11,410 bases of DNA from Dehalococcoidia bacterium (GCA_030605045.1 JAUWBK010000016.1:1-11410); one strand, 5' to 3'; positions 1 to 6,829 are shown, counted from the first letter of the stretch. Notes: a model not told the origin generated them from the letters alone. Translations and numbers: made by a program.

Positions 1-89
1 GGGATGGCCAAGGGATAACCGCTCAGAATCCCCACCAGAATCCCGCCCAGCATTATTAAGGTGGTAATCTCTGGACTAATTTCAATCAT
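1..89 (-). CDS. dctM: TRAP transporter large permease DctM, N-terminal fragment
   Basis: This is the start of a TRAP large membrane subunit, the channel-forming, ion-coupled permease. Only 29 codons lie in the window and the gene runs off the left edge. The peptide starts MIEISPEITTLIMLGGILVG and continues into an LSGYPLAI segment. It aligns by eye with the start of the complete DctM at 8538-9872 (MIDIS..., ILAGILSGFPIAW). The ATG overlaps the dctQ stop in an ATGA (89..86), so translational coupling with dctQ is likely. An AAGGA about ten bases upstream, inside dctQ, can serve as ribosome site. Family assignment rests on this similarity plus the P-Q-M gene order. Confidence 0.88.
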   Translation of the reverse strand, partial: MIEISPEITTLIMLGGILVGILSGYPLAI

Positions 90-592
90 AGTTGTTGGTT
101 CCTTGTCAGTCGATACAGGTCGCGAAGGAATTGCGCCACACCCTGAAGGGCAAACAGAAACAGTCCCAGAACCACTACGGTTCTGATTGGACCGGTGATT
201 GGGTACCAATTACTTCTAGCCATTACTTCACCCATTGACCAGGAGAACCACATCCTATCCCAGGCAATATAGGTAAGGGAAAAGAGCAGCGGAAAGAAAA
301 ATAATAAGGAAAGGGTAACATCGAGAATTGCCTTCCCTCTGGGCGACAAGTGGGTATAAAACACATCCACTCTCACATGCCCGCCATGCTTGTGGGTATA
401 AGACCAGCCCAGAACCGCAATGGTACCCCCTAGCATGCTTGCAGTTTCAAATGACCACATCGTTGGCGCATTAAAGACATATCTTGCCGAGACCTCAAGG
501 CAAAGCACCAGCACCAGGGCCAGGCAGGCCCACCTTACTACCATTCCCGTGTATTCACTGATGTTATCAATAACCCGAACTATGTTTCTCAT
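86..592 (-). CDS. dctQ: TRAP transporter small permease DctQ
   Basis: This is the small membrane subunit of a tripartite ATP-independent periplasmic (TRAP) transporter; it pairs with DctM in the inner membrane. The 168 residues are typical for the family. Four hydrophobic segments are visible at about 18-36, 50-65, 88-110 and 133-152. Family landmarks are EVSARYVFNAPTMWSFE (33-49), the GGHVRVDVFY stretch (70-79) and LSPRGKAILD (82-91). The ATG at 592..590 is preceded by a GGGGGAG ribosome site that lies partly inside a hairpin (604-636). The stop overlaps the dctM start by four bases. It is clearly paralogous to the DctQ at 9940-10470, with the same ARYVFNAP, MLGG, HVR.D.FY and LLFF.P blocks. 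Confidence 0.93.
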   Translation of the reverse strand: MRNIVRVIDNISEYTGMVVRWACLALVLVLCLEVSARYVFNAPTMWSFETASMLGGTIAVLGWSYTHKHGGHVRVDVFYTHLSPRGKAILDVTLSLLFFFPLLFSLTYIAWDRMWFSWSMGEVMARSNWYPITGPIRTVVVLGLFLFALQGVAQFLRDLYRLTRNQQL

Positions 593-603
593 AATTAATT
601 ACT

Positions 604-636
604 CCCCCGCTCCGAGGGCGGTTCCCGGAGCGGGGG
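604..636 (-). promoter_or_regulatory. Intercistronic GC-rich hairpin overlapping the dctQ ribosome site
   Basis: A perfect 11-bp inverted repeat (CCCCCGCTCCG at 604-614, CGGAGCGGGGG at 626-636, 11-nt loop) sits in the 97-nt dctP-dctQ gap. In the transcript the 3' arm ends in GGGGG and is followed by AGT, so the best Shine-Dalgarno match for dctQ (GGGGGAG, 608..602) is mostly buried in the stem. No U-run follows on the coding strand (AGTAATTAATT), so a full intrinsic terminator is unlikely. Likely roles, by inference, are protection of the dctP message 3' end and lowered translation of the membrane subunits relative to the binding protein. Confidence 0.7.
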
Positions 637-689
637 TTAAACCTGACATCTGTCTAACTAAGATAGTGCGGTGCGGTAAGAGGCCTAAC

Positions 690-1826
690 TTATCGTATGC
701 CCAGGCTGTCAGTTGTTGCTTGAAACGCGCGCTGAGATTCTACTACCTTGGCAAAGAAGGGGTCGGCGGCTGACTTCTCATCGTAGTACTCTTGAGCTAG
801 TCTCGCGAACTCATCTTCTATTGCCTGGGGCAGGGGTCCGACTTCGCAGCCATAATCGACAAACTTCTGTTTGGCCGCCACTTCTCCCTGTATTTCCCGG
901 CCATAAAATTTCAACGCCTCCAGCCATACTGCCGACTCTAGCATTTTTTGCAGGTCAGGGGGGAGCGCGTTCCAACTCTTTTTGTTGATATGGAACAGCT
1001 GCAGGTCAGTGGGACCGCGGCTTGCCGACTGATAGACATACGGGGCCACTTCCTGGAAGCCCATGCCCCAGTTGGCGCCAAAGGTTCCCATTTCAAAAGT
1101 GTCGATGACCCCCCGCTGCGTAGATTCATAGATTTCCCCACCAAACATGGTGACTACGGCCGCACCCATATTGGCGATGATATTGGCAGGGTCACCGAGG
1201 GCGCGCATCTTCAACCCATCAAAGTCAGCCGCGGTGTTCAGAGGCACCGTGGAGTGGGCCCATACCTCCGGGCTGCTGAGGCAATAGGAGGCGAGTGGGT
1301 ACGAGTCTATCGGTTCAAACATTTCTCTACAAAGCTCGATTCCTCCTCCCTCCATATACCACAATGCCTGTGGTATAGGCGTCATCCCGCCAGCCACCTG
1401 GAAGAAGAGGCCAGCTGAAGGGAACATGTCCATCACAAACACAGTGGCAGAGGCACCAGCGTCAATAATGCCATCACGTACCCCTTGAATCACTTCCGCA
1501 CCGGGCACAATTTCATCACCGGCAAAGAGCTCCCATTGCATGCGCCCGCCACTCGCAGCCTCAACCCTTTCAGCCAGTTCTTCTATCACATGGTAACGGG
1601 GGTCTGCCTTCGGTTGCATTGACACCACTTTCCACTTGATTACCTCTGCTGGCGCTGCTGGCGCTGGAGCTGGTGCTGGCGCTGGTGCAGGCGCTGGCGC
1701 TGGAGCTGGGGCAGGCGCGGGAGCTGGTGCAGGCGCCGGGGCTGGGGCCGGAGCAGGTGCCGCACAGGCAAGTAGGCTCACAGCTAACAACAGTGCCAAC
1801 GGAATCAACAATATTTTCTTTTTCAC
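690..1826 (-). CDS. dctP: TRAP transporter substrate-binding lipoprotein DctP
   Basis: This is the extracytoplasmic solute receptor of the TRAP system encoded with the downstream dctQ and dctM. The start is GTG (1826..1824) with AGGAGG seven bases upstream. Residues 1-20 form a lipoprotein signal (KKK, a hydrophobic core, then lipobox LLAC with Cys21). A pure Ala/Pro linker covers residues 22-60, and the DctP fold follows from about 61. Family marks are the FDGLKMRALG stretch (202-211), whose Arg208 matches the substrate-carboxylate-binding arginine, and GGEIYESTQRGVIDTFEM (229-246). The latter recalls the 2-oxoacid/monocarboxylate-binding branch (TakP-like); substrate class is inference only. 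The Cys21 lipid anchor and rigid linker suggest tethering to a membrane without a freely diffusing periplasmic form. The 378-residue length is normal once the linker is subtracted. Confidence 0.95.
   Translation of the reverse strand: MKKKILLIPLALLLAVSLLACAAPAPAPAPAPAPAPAPAPAPAPAPAPAPAPAPAPAAPAEVIKWKVVSMQPKADPRYHVIEELAERVEAASGGRMQWELFAGDEIVPGAEVIQGVRDGIIDAGASATVFVMDMFPSAGLFFQVAGGMTPIPQALWYMEGGGIELCREMFEPIDSYPLASYCLSSPEVWAHSTVPLNTAADFDGLKMRALGDPANIIANMGAAVVTMFGGEIYESTQRGVIDTFEMGTFGANWGMGFQEVAPYVYQSASRGPTDLQLFHINKKSWNALPPDLQKMLESAVWLEALKFYGREIQGEVAAKQKFVDYGCEVGPLPQAIEDEFARLAQEYYDEKSAADPFFAKVVESQRAFQATTDSLGIR
1647..1763 (-). repeat. Ala-Pro dipeptide-repeat linker region in dctP
   Basis: This stretch encodes residues 22-60 of DctP, an almost uninterrupted alternation of Ala and Pro. 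At DNA level it is a degenerate 6-base GCN-CCN repeat. Third positions vary widely (GCA, GCC, GCG, GCT; CCA, CCC, CCG, CCT), so it is not a young microsatellite. The protein pattern is likely retained by selection as an extended spacer between lipid anchor and binding domain. The reverse frame is also open and would read Gly-Ala repeats, an artefact of the composition. Confidence 0.9.
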
Positions 1827-1905
1827 TGATTTACCTCCTCATAAGATTTTAGAACTAAGCTGTGAAAAACCTTATTCTATTGAAAGCTATCACCCCCTTT
1901 CTCAA

Positions 1906-1927
1906 TAGTTTGCAAATCTTCAAACTA
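1906..1927. promoter_or_regulatory. Inverted repeat upstream of dctP, possible operator
   Basis: Seven-base arms TAGTTTG (1906-1912) and CAAACTA (1921-1927) flank an 8-base centre. The element lies about 80 bases upstream of the dctP start, between the terminator-like hairpin (1931-1978) and the gene. It could be a regulator site for a local dctP promoter. I see only a poor promoter match here (TTGAGA at 1905..1900 and TAGAAT at 1879..1874, 20 bases apart). Confidence 0.3.
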
Positions 1928-1930
1928 AAA

Positions 1931-1978
1931 AGGGCACCATCAACCGCCATCAAATGACAATAGCGATTATCGTGCCCT
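1931..1978 (-). terminator. Terminator-like hairpin upstream of dctP
   Basis: In the minus-strand transcript AGGGCAC (1978..1972) pairs with GTGCCCT (1937..1931). An inner helix, AATCGC with GCGGTT, extends the stem, with a G-G mismatch and one bulge between. A TTTTT run begins at the end of the 3' arm (1931..1927). It would end transcripts entering from the riboswitch side before dctP. If conditional, it could be an attenuator of dctP. Immediately 5' of it lies an AGGAGG (2001..1996) and a minimal frame ATG AAA GGT TAG (1988..1977). Confidence 0.6.
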
Positions 1979-2020
1979 AACCTTTCATCACCTTGCCTCC
2001 TGAACTAATTTCTAATGGTT

Positions 2021-2212
2021 TTAAGGGTCTTTGTGTATTGCGATGTGTAGTTTAGTCTTCTCGAGGAATTTTGTCAATACCCTGCTGTTCATCAGCGGTA
2101 CACCCACAAAGGCATCAGGCAAAACCTGGCTTTTTCGGTTAATATACTGCCCAGTAGGCTCAAGACAATAAAAATACCTAGTTTCTTCATTTTCACGAAA
2201 TGTTACCTCCAT
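2021..2212 (-). pseudogene. Short leader ORFs, probable remnant of a riboswitch-controlled exported-protein gene
   Basis: Two overlapping minus-strand frames lie between the two terminator hairpins. Frame A (2212..2021) encodes 63 residues ending in KTKLHIAIHKDP; its ATG is part of ATGGAGG, so it has no ribosome site of its own. Frame B starts with GTG at 2196..2194, eight bases after that GGAGGT, and ends at 2092. Its 34 residues begin MKMKKLGIFIVLSLLGSIL, which looks like a signal peptide, then stop early. The strong ribosome site, export-type N-terminus and premature stop suggest the 5' end of a decayed gene for a secreted protein, for instance a corrinoid-uptake binding protein given the riboswitch upstream. 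I recognise no family; a genuine small protein or leader peptide is also possible. Confidence 0.35.
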
Positions 2213-2243
2213 TTTAGTATTTAGTATTGTTCAGGTGAAAAAT

Positions 2244-2272
2244 TATCCCCTTGCCGTTTGGACAAGGGGATA
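2244..2272 (-). terminator. Intrinsic terminator of the cobalamin riboswitch
   Basis: A perfect 10-bp inverted repeat (TATCCCCTTG at 2244-2253, CAAGGGGATA at 2263-2272) forms, in the minus-strand transcript, a hairpin followed within two bases by a TTTTT run (2241..2237). Two further G-C pairs can form inside. The 5' arm TATCCCCTT can pair alternatively with AAGGGGGTA (2307..2299) upstream, as expected for the expression platform of a transcription-terminating riboswitch. Confidence 0.85.
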
Positions 2273-2298
2273 CACTCATGTTTCCTCAAACATATTCC

Positions 2299-2307
2299 TA
2301 CCCCCTT
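2299..2307 (-). promoter_or_regulatory. Antiterminator strand of the cobalamin riboswitch
   Basis: AAGGGGGTA in the transcript (2307..2299) is complementary over nine bases (one G-U) to TATCCCCTT (2272..2264), the 5' arm of the terminator. The two pairings exclude each other. A small ATGTTT/AAACAT hairpin (2293..2278) would close the intervening loop. By analogy with known cobalamin riboswitches, corrinoid binding would favour the terminator and switch the downstream transcript off. Direction of control is inferred. Confidence 0.6.
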
Positions 2308-2333
2308 TCTCCGCAGAGGTTCCAAAGTATCCA

Positions 2334-2446
2334 GAGGTCCGGCGTTCTGGCTTCTGACAGTATTGAACTATCAGTTACAGCAGGCGGAACTGCGTCGGAC
2401 TTGCACCGACTTGCTATCCGGTTAAGCCTGAATTATTTCAGACCCC
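2334..2446 (-). promoter_or_regulatory. Cobalamin (B12) riboswitch aptamer
   Basis: The minus-strand RNA carries the core cobalamin riboswitch signature in order. P5-L5 is GTCGGTGCAAGTCCGAC (stem GTCGG/CCGAC, with GGTGCAAGTCC at 2407..2397). P6 is CAG-TTCCGCCTG-CTGTAA, with the conserved CCGCC loop. A short hairpin follows (CTGATAG/CTGTCAG), then a B12-box-like AGAAGCCAGAACGCC (2355..2341). An 8-bp closing helix pairs GGGGTCTG (2446..2439) with CGGACCTC (2341..2334). ACTT at 2328..2325 could make the loop contact with AAGT in L5. The region between P6 and the B12 box is very short and lacks the large peripheral arm of class-I aptamers, so it resembles compact class-II types. It is followed by an antiterminator and terminator and preceded by a good promoter. 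Confidence 0.88.
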
Positions 2447-2481
2447 CCAGGACTAATTATTCAATTGTATCTGGCACTAAA

Positions 2482-2510
2482 AGTATACTGGAACTCAAGT
2501 AACAAGGCAA
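2482..2510 (-). promoter_or_regulatory. Sigma70-type promoter for the riboswitch transcript
   Basis: Read on the minus strand, TTGCCT (2510..2505) and TATACT (2487..2482) are separated by exactly 17 bases. TATACT matches the consensus -10 in five of six positions. The expected transcription start near 2475 lies about 30 bases before the riboswitch closing helix, which is the usual arrangement. Confidence 0.65.
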
Positions 2511-2695
2511 AATTCAATTCATAACCTTAGATGTACAAAAGTTCCTTTATTATCGCATGGTCTCACGCCTAGCCTTCATGTGTGAAATTTAGCGCACCTT
2601 TTTTATATCCCCATATGAGGTGACAGATGGAAGTGAGACTACTAGGCATCGTAGCGGCGCCATTTCATTGGCTCGATTTACGTCTTCTTTGTAAT
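2511..2695. other. Non-coding spacer after the large fusion gene
   Basis: No convincing gene is visible between the 3' end of the 1377-codon gene and the riboswitch promoter. No clear intrinsic terminator is seen directly behind the gene. Two pairs of complementary words are interleaved here: GTCTCAC (2560-2566) with GTGAGAC (2633-2639), and GCCTAG (2567-2572) with CTAGGC (2642-2647). The order A-B-A'-B' is pseudoknot-like and not a simple hairpin. Confidence 0.4.
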
Positions 2696-5600
2696 CTATC
2701 TACTCCCTATTGGTCTATCCACGCTACAAAACTTTATGAGTTCAGCAAACTCACCGATCCTGGTGCGATTATTGGTCTCCAAAAAACCATCATAGGTAAG
2801 GCTGATACAAGGTTTTCGATAAGTCGCGCTCAGCTTCTCAGATATTGCTGCCACGATTCCACCAGGCATACAACCGTGGGGCATAACCGATATCACACCG
2901 GCGAACTCCGGATTTTCCAGCCATTCGATTCCCCCACCGATGCTAAGCAATGCCTCGCTCCGGCACTGAGAAGGAAGGTACGGGTCTGATCTCGCTAGTA
3001 TCTCTTCCGTTGACGGTTCTCTCTCTGGTAGCATTTCGCGGTAATGTTTGGCTACCGATCGCTCATCGTGTTCCCGGATGATTTTCCTGATGTAGCCCTC
3101 TATTAGTTGCCTAATCTTTCGATACTCGAGCGCATCCCTGACAGTCGCATAGGAAGTGTACTTCACCCATTCTCCAATAGAAGACACGACGACTTCCAGT
3201 CCAGCTTCTTCGCATTCCCGCACCACGTTGCAGTTGCCAAATCTGTTAGAGCGCAAATAGATTTCACCGTTGATACCAACAAGTGGCTTTTTGGGCAACT
3301 GAAGGTCAACTAGGGACTTGAATTCAGAAGTCGCGCGGTTCAAGGTGCCAGCCATGTCCTGTTTTCTACGGATGTCACCGGTTATTCGAGCCAAATGCTC
3401 ATCGAACAAGCTGTCTGCTCGCCCTTTCACTCTTTCGTAAGGACGGGCGCGCCAGAGAAGTTTTTGCAGATAATCTGTCGCGACCACCCCCTTCCAGACA
3501 AGGCGTTCAAACTGAGGGCCAAGGCCAAAGTCGCGATAAGCGCCGTTCGCCATGCTGGTCCGTATGGGCAGGTCAAAGCCGACTTCTTTCAGCACCCTCA
3601 TTTGTTCGACAACATACTTTCCGAAGCGGCACGGACCATACTCTCCGGCCATAATCACCTCAACGTCTCTAGAGTCATGGTCATTTTCGTAATAGAACCG
3701 TATAAAGTCGCCGAGCACTATGCGATATGGCAGACATTCCGTGCCTGAGGTTACCTGGTTGCCATAAAGGAGACTGCGGTCATCAGGCTCGGGGAGAACT
3801 ACCGCCCTGACACCGTATGCTTCCATAGCTGCAGCAATAGCCTCGACAAACGGCCCCATCCGTGGTATGAGAATGGTCTTCTTTGTGCGGGAGAGCGGAG
3901 ATGTTCCCCGATAGATGTACGGGCGCTGAGTCTCCTGCCTCGCCAAGCGGGCATACCCCTGAATGGTATCGACGAAGGCCTCGAGCCGAGTAACGATGCC
4001 AGCTTCTGCGGCGTGTTCATCGATCTCAAGTTGTCCCAGAGGCTTATTGCCCGTGATGTCCTCCAGAATCCTCAGTATGAACGAATTGGGTCCACAACCG
4101 AAGTTGGTCAGTACCAGCCCATACAGATGCGGGTCTGCTGCGGCGATAGCCGCTCCGGCTATGAGTTTGACCTCATATGACCAGTACGGCCGGTCTGTAT
4201 ATTTCTTGGGGTCTATGGAGTCAAGGGGGAGGAAGTCGAGGGGTATCGGCACCACGCCCAGCTGGGCCAGTTTCTCAGCAATACCGAGGTTCGCTCCTGA
4301 GTCCTGCGACATATAGGATCTCGACAAGAGCACCACACCAAGTTGGTCACTATCACAAATACGTTTCAATAGCTTGTTGCCCAGCGTTTTCCTATCTGCC
4401 TCGAATCTGCGCTGTGCCTCGATACCAGCCAGAGCTGCTTTCTTGCTTGTGCTCGGGCTGAATCCCATTTTGACAGCCACGTCGGCAAAGCTCTTTATCG
4501 TAGCGGCATCGCCCTGACTGAAATCTATGGTGGGTATCAAAAGGCGCTCTCCAAGGTCAAGAGCTTGGCGTACTATGAAAGGGGATGCCTGAACGAGAGG
4601 ACAAGAGTATTTCTGGTTCTCCTCTCCGTCTCTTATGCCTAATCGGATAGCACTCGGGTAGAGGACATAATCGACTTTATTAAAGGCAGCTATATGCCCA
4701 TGGAGAAGTTTGAGAGGGAAACAGCTATCGGTGTAGCTTAGCTCTACTGCCCGCTCCATGATTTCCTTGTTGGTCTTGCCGGAGAGGACAACCCTGGCAC
4801 CAAGTGCATTGAGGAAACCGATAACCAGCGGCGCGTAGTCATGTACTATGAGTGCCCTGGGGATTCCGACTGCAAGCCCGGTGCCCGCATTCTCCCTGTA
4901 CTCCCGGAGAAGCAGCTTTTCGCGCTCATCGAAGAAGGTCTCTTTCTTATCGTGGGTCAGAGTGCTATCAAAGAGGTCGCACCGGCTGCCGAAGAAAGTA
5001 GGTTTCTCATCAGGCGCCTGTAAACGGGTAATGGCGCAGTTGTTATCACAGGCCTTGCAGGTAAATATAGAAAGCGCACAATTGGCGTCGATGACCTCTT
5101 GAAATCCCTTGAATTTTGACCTATCGCCGGACACTGTCTCTTTCGCAATAAGTGCGGCTCCGATTGCCCCGCTGACATCTCTATGCTCGGCAACGGTCAG
5201 GGTCTTGCCTTTAAGTTGCTCACAAAAGGCAGAAACAACGGCCTGATTGTAGAAGACCGCCCCTGTAAGTATAATCTTACTGCCCAATTTTCTCGTGCCG
5301 ACTACCTTAGATAGGTAATTCTTGGCGATGGATGTAGCCAGACTGGCTGTGATGACTTCGAGAGATACACCCTCTTGCTGAGCCGAGGCGACCGCTTGGC
5401 CCATGAAGGCGGCGCACCTGGTTCCAAGGTCGATGGTATTCGGTGCAGAGAAGGCCAGCCTGGCGAAATCGCCATTCGTTACGGAAACACCCAACATCTC
5501 AGCCAGTTCATCAATGAAACTACCAGTTCCGGCAGCACAAGCCTTGTTCATCTGGTAGTCAACGACAACGCTGTTCCTCTTGATAACTAGCTTGGAGTCC

Positions 5601-6829
5601 TGACCGCCGACTTCGATAATGTCTGCTTCGGGGTCTATTTCGGCGGCGGCTCTTGTTTGAGCGGTTATCTCATTCTTGACGATGTCCGCCCCAATCAGGC
5701 TGCCGATTAAATACCTTCCGGAACCGGTAACGCCTGTGCCGGCTATCCTGACCCTTTGTGCACCATCACGCAACAAGTTTCGGAAGACCTGTTTTACGGC
5801 ATCAATCGGCCGACCAGCGGTCATCAGGTAGTTCTTGGCCAAAATTGTCTTGCCCGATTCATCAAGTATCACAGCCTTGGTGCTTGTGGAGCCTACATCA
5901 ACACCCAGGTAGCCCAGGCAGGACTCTTCTATTCGCTGGCTTGTCTTGCCTTCAGGAACGGCAACATTCGGAAGCCTGGGCAACTCAAAATGACGCAGTT
6001 GTGCATCCGCCTCAGGCAGTGAACTAACCCGGGAACTATGTCCTTTTGATAGTAGAGCTGAACCCAATGCTGCCATATAAAGATAGTTTTCGGGCACGAT
6101 TATCTCGACTTTATGCCCGTTTCTTGTTGAAAGGGCCTCGTTGAGAGCCTTGACTATAGCATTATTAGCTGCCACGCCACCTACAAAGTAGACAGGTTCC
6201 TCAAAGCACCCCTTACGGAGTGAGACCACCATGCGCGCAATACTCTCACAGAGGGCATAGAGCATAGCTCCTACGGGCACGCCTTTCTGCTGCAGATGTA
6301 TTAGGTCACTCTTGGCGAAGACACTACACCTGGCGGCAATTCTGGGCGGACTCCCCTGACATTGCAATGCCAGGGCAGCAAAGCGATCCATGCTAATACC
6401 CAGCCTATAGGCTTGCTGTTCAAGAAATCTCCCAGTGCCTGCGGCGCAAAGGGGGTTTGACGCTATCTTCCACGGTTTCTTCAAACCGTCTTCCAGCCCT
6501 ATCACATGGGAACTCTGGCCGCCGATCTGTATGATCGTCCTGACATCAGGATGGTTGTGAAGAAGCCCTGATGCTATCGCTAGCGAGCTGCTGTACTCTG
6601 CCCAGTTGAGTTCTTTTGGAACTAGGGCTTTGGTAGAACCGGTCACACTGGCCGACACAATTTTGTCAAGATTGAATTGCTGGCCCAGAGTGCCGATGAG
6701 TGAATCTACTGCTGTCCTTGCATTTGTAGTTATCTTGCGAACGTCAAGGTGAATAACTTTGCCATATTCTTCGACTAATGACAATTTGGCATTTACGGAA
6801 CCAACGTCTATACCGAGAAAGTAAGCCAT
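2696..6829 (-). CDS. Giant acyl-CoA dehydratase activase fusion (two ASKHA activase domains + DUF2229 + HgdB-like domain)
   Basis: Predicted cytoplasmic ATP-dependent electron-activating protein for radical acyl-CoA dehydration or reduction. Domain order: activase 1 (about 1-262; GIDVGS 6-11, IGGQSS 102-107, Cys128 in NPLCAAGTGRF, Cys168 in ARCSVF), activase 2 (about 307-563; GVDVGS 309-314, VGGQDSK 407-413, Cys431 in NKACAAGTGSF, Cys472 in GTRCAAF), a Cys-rich joint (CKACDNNC 591-598, Cys617), a DUF2229-like part (about 652-870; YTDSCFP), and a dehydratase D-subunit-like part (about 880-1360; FGCGPN 910-915, SGTECLPYR 1028-1036, MPHGCMPGG 1316-1324). In the known activators the two cysteines bind a [4Fe-4S] cluster at the dimer interface. 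Both tandem domains keep the pair, so one chain could form the site internally. Length fits the COG1924/COG3580/COG3581 fusion family, whose exact role is not established. No CoA-dehydratase alpha/beta genes are nearby. The ATG at 6829..6827 has only a weak, too-close GCAGGG, but the N-terminal nucleotide motif fixes the start. Confidence 0.93.
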   Translation of the reverse strand: MAYFLGIDVGSVNAKLSLVEEYGKVIHLDVRKITTNARTAVDSLIGTLGQQFNLDKIVSASVTGSTKALVPKELNWAEYSSSLAIASGLLHNHPDVRTIIQIGGQSSHVIGLEDGLKKPWKIASNPLCAAGTGRFLEQQAYRLGISMDRFAALALQCQGSPPRIAARCSVFAKSDLIHLQQKGVPVGAMLYALCESIARMVVSLRKGCFEEPVYFVGGVAANNAIVKALNEALSTRNGHKVEIIVPENYLYMAALGSALLSKGHSSRVSSLPEADAQLRHFELPRLPNVAVPEGKTSQRIEESCLGYLGVDVGSTSTKAVILDESGKTILAKNYLMTAGRPIDAVKQVFRNLLRDGAQRVRIAGTGVTGSGRYLIGSLIGADIVKNEITAQTRAAAEIDPEADIIEVGGQDSKLVIKRNSVVVDYQMNKACAAGTGSFIDELAEMLGVSVTNGDFARLAFSAPNTIDLGTRCAAFMGQAVASAQQEGVSLEVITASLATSIAKNYLSKVVGTRKLGSKIILTGAVFYNQAVVSAFCEQLKGKTLTVAEHRDVSGAIGAALIAKETVSGDRSKFKGFQEVIDANCALSIFTCKACDNNCAITRLQAPDEKPTFFGSRCDLFDSTLTHDKKETFFDEREKLLLREYRENAGTGLAVGIPRALIVHDYAPLVIGFLNALGARVVLSGKTNKEIMERAVELSYTDSCFPLKLLHGHIAAFNKVDYVLYPSAIRLGIRDGEENQKYSCPLVQASPFIVRQALDLGERLLIPTIDFSQGDAATIKSFADVAVKMGFSPSTSKKAALAGIEAQRRFEADRKTLGNKLLKRICDSDQLGVVLLSRSYMSQDSGANLGIAEKLAQLGVVPIPLDFLPLDSIDPKKYTDRPYWSYEVKLIAGAAIAAADPHLYGLVLTNFGCGPNSFILRILEDITGNKPLGQLEIDEHAAEAGIVTRLEAFVDTIQGYARLARQETQRPYIYRGTSPLSRTKKTILIPRMGPFVEAIAAAMEAYGVRAVVLPEPDDRSLLYGNQVTSGTECLPYRIVLGDFIRFYYENDHDSRDVEVIMAGEYGPCRFGKYVVEQMRVLKEVGFDLPIRTSMANGAYRDFGLGPQFERLVWKGVVATDYLQKLLWRARPYERVKGRADSLFDEHLARITGDIRRKQDMAGTLNRATSEFKSLVDLQLPKKPLVGINGEIYLRSNRFGNCNVVRECEEAGLEVVVSSIGEWVKYTSYATVRDALEYRKIRQLIEGYIRKIIREHDERSVAKHYREMLPEREPSTEEILARSDPYLPSQCRSEALLSIGGGIEWLENPEFAGVISVMPHGCMPGGIVAAISEKLSATYRKPCISLTYDGFLETNNRTRIGEFAELIKFCSVDRPIGSR

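Noticed and set aside
1874..1905. Promoter for dctP made of TTGAGA and TAGAAT
   Set aside because: Each box is acceptable alone but the 20-base spacing is outside the normal range; not listed as a feature of its own.
1636..1908. Plus-strand frame reading Gly-Ala repeats opposite dctP
   Set aside because: It is the reverse reading of the Ala-Pro linker codons; no ribosome site, and dctP is strongly supported on the other strand.
2251..2502. Plus-strand open frame of 83 codons across the riboswitch
   Set aside because: It overlaps the structured riboswitch and its promoter, has no recognisable family and no good start context.
2627..2989. Plus-strand open frame antisense to the end of the fusion gene
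   Set aside because: It is a shadow of conserved dehydratase-like coding sequence, with no sign of its own coding constraint.
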